From Diospyros lotus (Eukaryota; Streptophyta; Magnoliopsida; Ericales; Ebenaceae), in NCBI RefSeq assembly GCF_014633365.1, contig NC_068347.1, positions 26,514,493 through 26,578,492 on the forward strand: a stretch of 64,000 nucleotides of DNA, given 5' to 3'. Shown in pieces: positions 33,301 through 45,300 of this stretch; position 1 is the first letter of the stretch, and each line of letters begins with the position of its first letter. The notes under the pieces are model-generated. The model saw only the letters and a list, made by a program, of their open reading frames with translations. It was not told the DNA's origin and did not search any database. A program made the translations under genes and the position numbers.

Positions 33301-36300
33301 TGCAAAACTGGAGAGGAGCAGAAGGAAGCAAGTTTATAAGATAAACTGCAATTTGGAAAGCCTCAACCCAAAATTTAAGAGGCATAGCAGCATGACTTAA
33401 CAACGTGAGCCCCATTTCAACTATGTGACGGTGTTTTCTTTCAGCTACACCATTCTATTGAGACGTATAAGGGCAGGAAAAACGAGGTTGAATACCATGC
33501 AATTGTAAATAAGGTAGGAAGACTTTAAACTCCCCTCCATTATCTGTTTGTAAAGCTTTAACCTTAGCATTATACTAAAGTTAAGCGAGTTTGTGAAAGG
33601 TGGTAAAGACAGACAAAGCATCAAATTTTAACTTTAGAGGGTATAGCCAGGTATAGCGAGTGTAGGCATCAACAAATATAATATAGTAACGATATCCTTC
33701 TGTTGATAAAGTAGGAGAAGGTCCCCATAGATCATAATAGACCAGTTCAAGTGGTCTAACTGCTATGATTTCACAATAAGAAAAGGGAAGTTGATGTAGC
33801 TTACCAATTTTGCAAGAGTCACAAAAAGAAAGAGAAGACAAAGAAAATGGAACTTGAATTTTATTCAACACTAATCGCAGTACATTGAGTGAGAGATGCC
33901 CAAGTTTTGCATGCCACTGTTTGCACGCATTATTAGTTTGGGTAATATTCACATTTACAGTAGAAGTCAGTCATGTAGAAGGAGCTGACTGTTTACAACT
34001 TTGAAAAGAAAAACTACCACATGATGAAGGAGATGTACTGCGTACAAAAGACTTAGGACGAAAGAAATGAGCTAAAAGCCTGGAATCAACAGAAGTAAAA
34101 GCTAAATTCAGTTGATATAGCTCATCCTTAAGCTGCCCTCTGAGTAGCACTTGTCCGGTATTCTTGTCCTTAATAACACAAGAATGAGAATCAAATTCAG
34201 CAACAAGATCATGATCCTTAGTTAATTGAGAGACACTAAGTAGATTTTTCCACATGTTAGGTACATGTAAAACATTAGGTAAGGTAATGTAAGACATAGG
34301 CTAAGAATGAGAATACAACTGTCCAAGGCCAACATTTGAGATTGATAATTTCTTACCATTTCTAGCAAACACTTTATCTCCACCACTATAAGGAGTATGC
34401 AACGAGAGATTTTGAAGATTAGTGGTGATATGATTTGTTGCTCCAAAATCAACAAACCATGATTGATCTGAAATAGATGACTAACAGTCTAAATGTTGTT
34501 GAGGAAACTGAGTATAATGAGCACTCTGGATTGAACTAACATCATTCATGTAAACCTCATTAGAGTCACTTAGGGAGGCTAGATAAGCTCTGGAATCTAA
34601 CAGCTGATTCACAGGTGAATTACCAAAATTGTTCTGACTTGGAAAAGTTCCAGATGACCTCTGAAAATTCTTATCAAAACGATAATAACATTGATCAACT
34701 ACATGTCCTGGTTTGCCACAAAATTGGCAATAAAAGCGTCTACCAGACTGATAGCCTCGGCTACATCCTCCTCGTGTACCAAAACCACCTCCTCTTTGAT
34801 TGTGACCTCCTCTCATATGTTGAAAATTATTAACTCCTTTCTTACTATAATCAGTCAAATTAACTTGCATAGACAGTGTGACTAAGTCAAAATTAACCGT
34901 CAACTATGGCAAGTTTTTAGAGGCTAACCTCTGTTCATGCATTAACAGCAAGTACTGGACCTTATCCAGATCTACATCATTCATCTGGTACATCACCAAG
35001 CTAACTACAGTTTCGTAGTCATAATCTAAACCATTAAGAATTGCAAGAAGCAATTCTTTGTCATCCAAAGGTTCACCTATAGCAGCTAACGAATGTCCAA
35101 TTGTCTTAATCTTAAGAATATGGTCGTTAATTGACAAGGCATCTTTCTTAATTAGTCGTAACTGTTGCCTAAGTTGAAACGACCTAGCAATAGTTTGCCT
35201 TGAATACAAATTCTCAAGTGTAGACCATACCTCAGCTGATGACTCGCAATGTATTACCTGCACTAGTACTTCTTTATCTATCGTTGAGAACAACCAGCCA
35301 AGAAAAAGCTGATCCGATCGCAACCACGTCGTATACTCTGAATTCAACATCGTTCCTCCAGCTTCCTTACCACTAGGATCAGCAACATACTTAGGCGGTG
35401 GTGAAACCTTATTCAAGAACGGAAACAAATTGAAGGCGCGAATTGTGGTTAAAACCTACGCCTTCCAGAAAATATAGTTTCCGGAATCCAATTTGATAGG
35501 AATGAATTGAAAAGCTTTCACAATTGCACCAAAATCAAATTGCGAAGAAAGAGAAAAGGTAGACAATGAACGAGGTGGTGAAGAGGAGGAAGCACTTTGA
35601 ACAGGTGAAGGATTCATGACTTACGTCAGAGGCTCTGATACCATGAAGCAATATCCGAAAGTTTAAAAGAAAACTTAGGGCAAAGAGAAAGAGAGAAAAG
35701 AAAGCAACTCTCAATATTCACCAGTGAATCAAGAATACAAAAAACTTAAGTGAACAACAAACTAAGCTGAATTTATATCCAGCGAGAAGCCTAGCTAACG
35801 CGCCTAATCATAACGCTAATACAACAACAACAACAACATATCCAGCCTTTATCCCACTATGTGGGGTCGGCTACATGAATTCTAGACTTCCATGTATTTC
35901 TGTCTTTTGTCATATCCTCATTTAAATCCATATATTTCATATCAAATTTTAATGTCTCTCCCAAAGTCTTCTTGGGTCTACCTCTACCTCTTTTTGTGAC
36001 TAATTGTTCCATTTCATCAACTCTCCTCACAGGAGCGTCTCTTAGTCTCCTTCTCACATGACCAAACCATCTTAGTCTATTCTCTCTCATCTTCTCCTCG
36101 ATTGGCACTACTCCTACCTTATTACGAATAACTTCATTTCTAATTTTATCCTTTCTTGTATGTCCACACATCCATCTTAACATCCTCATCTCCACTACAC
36201 TCGTCTTTTGCTCATGTTGGTATTTGACTACCCAACATTCTGAGCCATACAGCAAGACTGGTCTTATAGCTGTCCTATAAAATTTTCCTTTCAATTTTAG

Positions 36301-39300
36301 TGGGATTTTACCATCACATAACACCCCCGATGCATTTCTCCATTTTAGCCAACCTGCCTTAATTCTATGTGCGACATCCTCGTGGATTTCTCCATCTTTT
36401 TGAATCACTGATCCCAAATATCGAAAATGGTCTTTTCTTTGTAAGATTTGGTCTTCTAATTTTATTATAACATCATCCACTCTTGCATTTTTACTAAATT
36501 TGCATTCCATATATTCTGTTTTCTTTCTACTTAATTTAAATCCCTTAGATTCTAAATTGTTTCTCCACAACTCAAGCTTAGTGTTCACTCCTTCTTTTGT
36601 TTCATCCACCAACACTATGTCGTCTGCAAATAGCATACACCATGGCACATCTGTCTGAATATCTTTAGTGAGTTCATCCATTACTAGGGCAAATAAATAT
36701 GGACTTAGTGCAGAACCTTGATGCAGTCCTATTGTAGTTGTAAATGGTTCAGTATCCCCACCGCATGTTCTGACTCTTGTCTCTACACCATGATACATGT
36801 CCTTAAGGGCTTGTATATAGGCTATTTTGACTCCTTTCTTCTCTAAAACCCTCCATAATACTTCTCTAGGGACCCTATCATAGGCCTTTTCTAGATCTAT
36901 AAACACCATATGTAGGTCCTTCTGATGATCTCGATACATTTCCATTAGACGCCTCAGTAAATATATAGCTTCCATTGTTGACCTACCAGGCATGAAACCA
37001 AACTGATTTTCTGACACCTTTGTTTCCTTTCTGAGCCTCTGCTCTATTACTCTCTCCCAGAGTTTCATGGTATGACTCATTAACTTAATTCCTCTATAAT
37101 TTTCACAGTTTTGAACATCTCCTTTGTTCTTGTATATAGGAACCAAAGTACTCTTCCTCCACTCATCTGGCATCTTTTTTGATTTAAGGATGGCGTTAAA
37201 TAGTTGCGTTAGCCAGGAGATGCCCTCTTCTCCCATGCATTTCCATGCTTCTATTGGTATATTATCTGGTCCCACTGCCTTATGATTTTTCATCTTTTTT
37301 AATGCTTGCCTTATTTCATTTGAACTTATGCGTCGATAGAATGTGTAGCTCACATTTCCTTCGGAGTTGCTAAGATGTCCCAACCTAACTCTTGTGTCAC
37401 CACCATCATTGAATAATTTTGTGAAATACTTCTTCCATCTCTCCTTAATCGCTCCCTCATTTACTAAAACATTTTGATTGTCATCTTTTATGCATTTCAC
37501 TTGATTTAAATCCCGTGTTTTTCTTTCTCTTGCTTTAGCTAATTTATATATATCCCTTTCTCCATCTTTTGTATCAAGTCGTTTATATAGATTCTTATAT
37601 GCTTTTGACCTTGCTTCACTAACAGCTCTTTTTGCTGCTTTTTTTGCTTCTTTATAATTTTTTTGATTTTCTTCATTGTTGCATTGATATACCGCCTTAT
37701 AGCAAATTTTCTTATTTTTAATTCTCAATTGTACCTCTTCATTCCACCACCAAGACTCCTTAAGGTTAGGGGCTCTACCATTTGTCTCTCCAAGGACTAC
37801 CTTTGCCATGCTTCTCAGGGCATTAGCCATTTCTTTCCACATTTGGTTTGTCTGTCTTTCTTCATTCCATTCCCTTCTACCCCTTAATTTTTCTTTGAAG
37901 ATTAGTTGTTTCTCCCCTTTTAAATTCCACCACCTGATTCTTGGATTTTGTTTTATGTGATTTTTTCTCTTCCAATTTCTTACTTGGACGTCAAAGCACA
38001 AAAATAACGCTAATACAAAGCACAAAAATAGTTATAACAAACATAACAACAAATTAGCTTTACAATAAGCAACAGCAAATACATCCTCTAACACAAATTA
38101 GTGAGGGATTTCTTAGTGTGGGAAACTCATGCAAGAGAACTTTATGGACATTTTGGATGTAACAAAGCAATTGAGGAAGTTGAACGCCAATTTTATTGGC
38201 CCAGTTTGAAAAGAGATGCGGCCAAGATCGGCAATCAGTCTCAAACATGTCAATTAGCCAAACATAGGAAGCATAGCACTGGTCTGTATACTCCTTTACC
38301 AGTTACTAATTGCCCGTGGTAGAATCTTAGCGTGGATTTTGTCCTCTCCCTCAAACCCCAAGAAGGCATGACTCAATCTTTGTAGTTTGGATTGCTTTTC
38401 CAACATGGCATATTTTATCCCATGTAGCAAGATTTCGGATGCCTTTAAGGTTCCTAAAATCTACTTCAATGAAATAGTAAAACTATATGGCCTTCCTAAG
38501 ACCATAGTTTATAATTGAGATGTTAGATCCACTGCCTATCACGCCCAAATGGATGGTCAAACTGAGGTTGTCAATCGTAGTTTAAGAAATCTGTTAAGGT
38601 GCTTCCTACAACACCATGCAATTGGGACTTAATTTTGCCTACCGCACTGTTTGCCTATAATAGCTCAATCAAGAGGTCTACCAGCATGAGCCCCTTTGAA
38701 GTCATTCATGGCTACCACCCTAGGAAGCCTTTAAACCTACTGCCTATGTCCCCCGTGCCCAAGTGTCAGAGTTTGTTGAGTCATTTGCTCAAGACATTTG
38801 TGCCTTACATGTTATCATTTATAGGGCTCAAAGCAAGTAATGCTTCATACAAACTTTGAGTTATCAGGCATCAACATCTTGTTGAATTCCAAATTAGAGA
38901 CCATGTGATGATCCATATTCGTCCACTGAGGTTTCCCCAAGAACTATCTGTAAGTTACATTCTCATAGTTCCAATCCTTTTAAAATTTTGCAAAGAGGTT
39001 AAAATTTTGCAAAGAGGTGGACCAAATGCTTACATGAACTCCCACCTAACAATGGTTTTAGCCCAACCTTTAATGTTGAGGACCTTGTTGCCTTTAAATG
39101 GTCATGTCACCCCACCAAATGATCCTTTTCTTGCTACCTCTACTATTCCTCCTTCGCCTACCCCACCTCCTTCTACAACTGATCCTACTATTGCATTTCC
39201 TTTACCCCATGGAAATTCTGCACAAGGGTAAAATTGATGCAATTTTAGATGAACATATTACTTTTGCTTAGGATGGCAAGATGCAACGGTTCCTAGTCTA

Positions 39301-42300
39301 TTGGAAGGATCGTCCTATCATGACCCCGAGGATCCCCAATGATAGAGTTGGAAATATAATAGTATTTAGCTTACATGCATCACCATATTTTGTAATTTCC
39401 TTTCCTTTTTTCTGTTATAGATATTTGTTTTAGCTATAGGCAGTTATGGTCACTGTTGTAACTACACATGGGTGCATGTGCAATGCTGTGAGGCTATATA
39501 AGTCATAGCTAGAGAGGATGGAAAGGTATATTAATGATAAATGAATATTCTCATTTCTCTCTAAAATTCTCTCCCATTCTCCCCTTCGTTCCCTTCTGTA
39601 ACTCTCTAATTTCTCCCCCATTTTTGTCCAAATTCCCTCTCCAATCAATATGTTCTCGGTTCTATTCAATCGGATTCTTCCGATTGCCAATCTAACCCTA
39701 GGCTAAACCCTAGGTACACAACAAGTCCTAATTCCAATGCTACCTAGACCACCCAAACCGAGCTACAACAAATTAACCCAGCTTTTTTTTAGCATCATGG
39801 AAGTCAGCAGGACTCAGGTGTCACACCTCAAGGTTTAACCTAGGGTTTGTAAGGGAATTTAGAAGAAATTGGGGGAGAGAATAGAAAGGGAGGGGGAAAT
39901 ACAGAAAGGGAGAGAGAATTTGGGAGGGAAGAAATTAGATATCATTCAACAACGGCTATTCTCTAACTACTCTAGCTATTTATAGCATGTCTAGTCTTTT
40001 AGTTATTAAAACAACTTAAAGGTACAAATAAGGAAAGCAACAAAGTACAACAACTAACTAATACATGTAATATACTGTGACTAATATACCCTTGGGGTCA
40101 TGACAATCCCCCTTCCTTAAGATGTTTCTTGTTCCCAAGAAACTACTACAACCGTGCCGCTATTTCATCATCCAATTCCCACTTGCTCTTCTTCTTCGTT
40201 TTCTTCCTCTAAACCCTCCATGTTCAGTAACTGTCTTCTACATTGGTGGCTGGGACTAAATTTATCTCCACATTTATAGCACAATCTTAATTGCCTTCTC
40301 TGCTCCATGGTAAGTGATTTAACTACATTCGGGTTAGGATAAAACCTAGAATTGAAATTTCCTTGATTTCCTTCCCACTGTTAACTGAATGAAGCATGAA
40401 TTTCCATTAAGATCATGTACTTTTTGAAAATCGCTTCCAATGCAAGCTCTTGTAGCCTTGCCTTCTCAGCAGCCTGCTTAACAGTAGCAAGTAGGGGTGT
40501 ACACGGTTCGGTCTGGCCGGTTTTGGGCCAAGAAAATTCGCCAAACCGCACATGCGGTTTGCACCTATAAGCAAACCGATTGGTCTAACTTGGTGAGAAG
40601 AAACCGCACCGAACCGCACCGCAAATTGCGGTGCGGTGTGGTTCGGTTTCTGCGGTTTGCTGGAAATGCAACAACTCTCAGTTCACCATCACCAAACTTC
40701 CACACTCGCTCATCGACTAAGATTTACTCTAAATAATAAAAGCTTCGAACCCATCTTATTTTAGTCAGGATATTGCAGTACCTTGATCGAAATGGCGTCG
40801 TGAGTTGGTCTGGTGCGGTGGGCGGCTGGGGTCAGTTCATCGCAACCTTCATCGCTCTCGCTTCAGTCGGTGTTTGGGTGCGGTGGGTGGGTCAAGTCCT
40901 TGTGCGTGGCAACGGCCGCCGGCGGAAGGATGGGTCGATTCGTCACAAGCTTCGTCGCTCTCGCCTCGGTCGATGTCTGGGTGCAGCGGGTGAGTCAGGG
41001 CCAAGTGCGTGGTAGTGGCGGCCGGCGGTGGCATGGGTCTGTCGGTGAGAGACCTGGTGCGGCGAGGGGTGCGTCGCCGTCGCCAATGCTGACAGAGGAA
41101 GAGGGGGAGAGAGAAGGGATTTGGGGATTTAGGGTTACTGGTTAAACACCCCCCTCCCCTGCCGCGTTTCTCATTTTATAATTTATATTTTATATTATAT
41201 ATACATATATATATTTTAATATAATTAAAGGATAATCGGGCGGTTCGATTTCAAACCGAACCGCCAACCTTCAAACTGTGAAACCACGGTTTGGAGGTTT
41301 TCCAAACCGCACCGAACCGCCTCTTTTAAAAAACCGTGCGGTTCGGTGCAGTCCGGTTTGGTGTGGGCGATTTTTGCGGTTCACTGGTTTTTTTGAACAC
41401 CCCTAGTAGCAAGCTGCATCATGTTTACAATTGGCCTTAATTCATCCTTAAGGCCACTTATGAAACTGAAAACAAACTATTGTTCTGTTAAAGCAGGCTG
41501 AGAATTCAACATTAAAGACCTTAATTCTTCAAACCAGATTTGGTACTCCGTCACAGATTCGTCTTATTTTAGTTTGTTAAACTCTTCAATCACATTGGTT
41601 ATCGACTCCTCTCCAAACTGATCATATAGATCCTCCACAAAGTCAGTCCAATTAGCCTCAATTCTCCTCATCTTGATCTAACCTTGATACCACGAGTCAA
41701 CCATATCATTAAGACAGGTTGTAGCAAGGTTAATCTTCTGTCCTTCGGCAATATTATAATACCAAAAAAACTTCTCACATTTGCGGATCCACCATCTCGA
41801 TTTTGATCCTTCAAAAACCAGTATCTCCACCCTTGGCATGGGAGTATAATGAGAGGTTTGAGAAGAACCTCTTACCTGGATTGTTGGCTCCAGGCTCTGA
41901 AATTCCTCAACCCCTTGCAATCCTGAAACTAGAGGAAGAATTCCATCACCAGGCAGGATTGGATTGGAAGCAGATCTCGGTAGAAAATCCAGTCCTGAAA
42001 CTCGAGGAAGAATTCCATCACCAGGCAAGATTGGATTAGAAGCAGATCTAGGTGGAAAATCTAGTCCTGAAACTCAAGGAAGAATTCCATCACCAGGCAG
42101 GATTGGAATGGAAGCGAATCTTAATGGAAAACCCACTAATAAATGAAATTTAGGAAATAATGTCGACAGCATGTTGAACATGTTTATTCTCCGGCAAAGA
42201 TTATCAAGAGTTCCTCTGTTTTTCTCAAGTTCTTCTTTGTGTTTCTCAAGCTCTCTTTGTATAGTTTCTCATGTTGCAACGCTCTCTTCCCTATTGCAAC

Positions 42301-45300
42301 TCACTGCCTCCTGAGTCTGCAACATTCCTAATTCCAGTGCCTCCATTCTCGCCTCAAGTTGTTTCATCCTTGTTCCTTTAGCCATTTCTTCAATTTGCTT
42401 GCTTCATAAACCGTCTCTGATCAATTCCAAGGATTGCCTATGAGCAACAATCACCAATGATCAGCAATCGCCTATGCAACTGCTTCCAGAATCACCTAAA
42501 TTCCTTTTTTCTAAAATCACCTGCCTGAATCGCCTAAGTCCAATGCACTAAGGGTCAACTATTATGAATTTGCCTCCTTAGAATCGCTCAATCACAGCTT
42601 CTAGAAAATCGCTTGGATTCTACTTCACTTATGATCAACCATAATCACAGCCAAGAACCATTGGCTCTGATACCAACTATCACGCCTCAAGGTTTAACTT
42701 AGGGTTTGTAAGGGAATTTGGAAGAAATTGGGGGGAGAGAGAATAGAAAGGGAGGGGGAAATCAAAAGAATGGAGGGAGATTTTAGAGAGAAAATAGAGG
42801 GAGAGAGAATTTGAGAGGGAAGAAATCAAATATCATTCAACAACTACTATTCTCTAACTACTCTAGCCTATTTATATGTTGTCTAGGCTTTCAATTATTA
42901 GAACTAAAAGGTATAAATAGGGAAAGCAGCAAAGTACAACAACTAACTAATACATGTAATATACTATGACTAATATACCCATGGGGTTGTCACATCAGGC
43001 CTCCCAGTAGCGAGATCTTCCTTCCCTTGTCGAGTTGGTATTGATTATGCTTCACGGCCTCCCAAGACCCAAGTCTATAATCACAAACGCTAGAAGATTG
43101 TCCAACCATTGTCCCTACGGTTGGGTGCATGAGCTATGCGGCCATCCTCAAACTCAAGGATGAGTTTTTCTCCCCTAGAGGAGAATGATACGGATATTGT
43201 AGTTTGATTTTGATTTTAAATTAGATTTCATCTTATGTTATCTTGTTCTGTTAGATATTTGATTTTATCCTAGTTAGTTAGCAATTTGATTTTTATTTAC
43301 ATTTATATTTGAAAGATCATTATTATCTTTTAGATAGATTAGTGTGATATTTTAGATAGGTTATCCTTATTTGCCTATAAATAGGCAACACAATATAACC
43401 TTATTTTTTCAGCCTTGGTGATTAAAATATTGTTAATTTCTCTTTTCTTCTTCTTCTTGGTTTCTTCTCTTCTCCCTACTTCTTCTTTCTATCTCTTTTC
43501 TTCTTCCCTATTTTCTGCAATTTTTTACTGTTGTTCCGCATCAGAGAGAGAGAGAGAGCATTTATTATGGCTGGTTGCTTTTGATCAAACATAAAATGGT
43601 GACTCTTCCAATCTTGGGCAAAATGGGGATTTTCCCTTGGTCAGCAAGCACAAGCACATTCACATTATTTTGTCGGGGGAATTATCATTATCCTTTGATA
43701 AATCAAAAACCTAAACAAAAATAATTTTTCATGGTCAACAGGTTGAAACCACTAACCATCAAGAAATCATCTTGAAATTTCTCTGATTCAATGGCCGGCA
43801 ATCTTCTCAAGAGGCTAGACACTTGTCTAAGCAAAGAATTTTCACAAGGAATGTCACCTGCAATTGAAACAATTAGATTCTGGACCCAACACCACCTAAT
43901 TCATTTTTGTTCACAGGTTTATGACAAAAATGCATGCATTCAAACAAAATGATTATATTAATCAGGGAGGCAGCTTTTCTACCATGGCATATATGATGGT
44001 GGACAGCATAGGAGACTCCTTGTACATTTCAATAGATGTTCAAAATGTTTCAATCATTAAACAGTGTCAAAATGCCTATAATCAGCAATTTCAAAAGTAG
44101 TAACTGCGAGTTTGGAGGGCATTTTTATTTTTTATTTTTAGTTTTATCTTTTGGGAATAGAAATTCAAATACCAGTTTAGAACTTGTGTTCTTCATGGTA
44201 TTTGATTTGTTTTTACCTCACTTAGCCATTATAGATTAACAATTTTTCTTGCTCACAGGAGAATGTACTTCTAAAGAATAAAGTTTCTGATTACACATGC
44301 CTTTCTGCATAGCAAGAAGATAGTGGTGAAGCACTCTGATTCTGCTATTCAACATCTTGATGGCGCTGTGCATTCCTGTAAGGTGAGCAGCCACTGGAGA
44401 AGAAACATAAACTTGTCAATCATCCATACTTTCACATAAGAGGAAAAATCTTTTCTGAGAAGAAACATCAAAGACAGTTAACAGATCTTGGTATATAATT
44501 TGAAATAGATTTGCAGGTCTGACATTGAGTTGCAGCTGAACCTCCATCAGATGGTTTAAGGTGGGCAACATGGTCAACTGAGATCCGCTCTGCTTCTACT
44601 GTCTTTATAGCAACAAGAAAGTGATTTAATCACTCTATTTTGGAACACTTTGCAGTGTAGAACAAAGAAACAGTACAAACCTCAATAGTGTAGCTTGAAC
44701 TGACAAAAATAAGTTGCGGAATTCCATCTATGACGTGCAGCTCTATAGTTGAATTGATTAGCCCGACAAGAGAACAAAGTGTTAGCACATCAATAAAGGT
44801 AGCAAACAGCAAATTATTAATTAATGATGCTACAGCACAGAACATAGCCATGTGAGACTTAATTTTGACAAATAAGATTCAAAAAATGGTGGTTCACTTA
44901 GAAAGTTGCCACTCATGTCTATAAAATATGATTTGACCAGTTAGAAAGATTGAAGAAATTAGAAAAAGAATTTTTGTACATGGTAACCCAGAAAAATTAT
45001 CATCACATAACATTCAAATGAGAATTACTACATCCAGCATCAATCAGATAAGGAGTGTAGTGTCATGACCCAAGGATATAGAAGTAATTGTTTCATACAT
45101 GTATTTTTCTCCTTTGTTGTACTTTAGGCTGCTGTAGTGTTGGACCTTCAGTTTACAGCTTATAACTAGGCTAAGGTAGTTAGAAAATATATGTTTTTGA
45201 TGAATCTCAAATGCTCTCTCCCTCTATTTTGTCTGAGCTCTCCCCCTCTCTTCTGAATTCTCCCTCCCTTTCTATTCTCTCTCCCGATTTCCTCCATAAT

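Larger units (their letters stand above)
30828..38093 (-). mobile_element. Ty1/copia element (minus strand) inside the chromovirus
   Basis: The 3' LTR (30828-31089) and 5' LTR (35644-38093, split by a LINE) read TGTTAGAGGATG...TTTCA on the minus strand. The Met-tRNA primer site TGGTATCAGAGCC lies at 35631-35643 and a purine tract borders the 3' LTR (31090-31099). Domain order is gag, protease, integrase, RT, RNase H, with a handful of stops and frameshifts, far fewer than in the copia at 19098. The element splits chromovirus codons CIPRT and LVRDFLVWE. The target duplication is imperfect (ATTAT against CAAAT). The [11 protein letters not shown] box suits an Ale/Retrofit-like lineage; that assignment is tentative. 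Confidence 0.9.
35644..38093 (-). repeat. 5' LTR of the minus-strand copia, interrupted by a LINE
   Basis: LTR sequence is present at 35644-35824 and 38019-38093 and together matches the 3' LTR. The gap is the LINE at 35825-38003 plus its 15-bp target duplication. Confidence 0.85.
39819..42994 (-). mobile_element. Gag-only (TR-GAG-like) non-autonomous LTR element C
   Basis: LTRs at 39819-40105 (287 bp) and 42678-42994 (317 bp) with perfect 5-bp duplications TCAGG (39814-39818 and 42995-42999). On the minus strand the upper LTR is 5' and starts TGTGACAACCCC; the primer site TTGGTATCAGAGCC lies at 42663-42676, and a purine tract sits by 40106. The internal region encodes only a Ty3/gypsy GAG with zinc knuckle and no pol. 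A hAT element (40492-41405) interrupts it. LTR ends resemble those of elements A and B. It is in the same orientation as CSN6, but nested inside an antisense element. Confidence 0.92.
39729..43195 (+). pseudogene. Chromovirus chromodomain end and 3' UTR, split
   Basis: 39729-39818 gives SNAT, stop in place of Trp, [13 protein letters not shown], stop, HHGSQQDSG, matching the chromodomain C-terminal helix. The gag-only element (39819-42994) then interrupts it. 42995-43195 continues the coding tail and ends in a purine tract (CTAGAGGAGAA) before the 3' LTR. Confidence 0.65.
29803..43543 (+). mobile_element. Degraded chromovirus (Ty3/gypsy) hosting seven later insertions
   Basis: A 3' LTR (43196-43543) and a 50-bp fragment of the 5' LTR (29803-29852) mark the ends; GAGAG tracts lie outside both. 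The 5' LTR fragment is fused directly to RNase H, so gag, protease and RT were deleted. Remaining coding order is RNase H, integrase, chromodomain. Insertions inside it: Cassandra (30044-30712), copia on the minus strand (30828-38093) with a LINE (35825-38003), a solo LTR (39316-39723), and a gag-only element (39819-42994) with a hAT (40492-41405). Removing each restores the coding order of the host element. It is antisense to CSN6. Confidence 0.88.

Noticed and set aside
40773..41145. GC-rich ORFs within the hAT at 40492
   Set aside because: Three overlapping frames over a GC-rich repeated core, none with transposase or host similarity.
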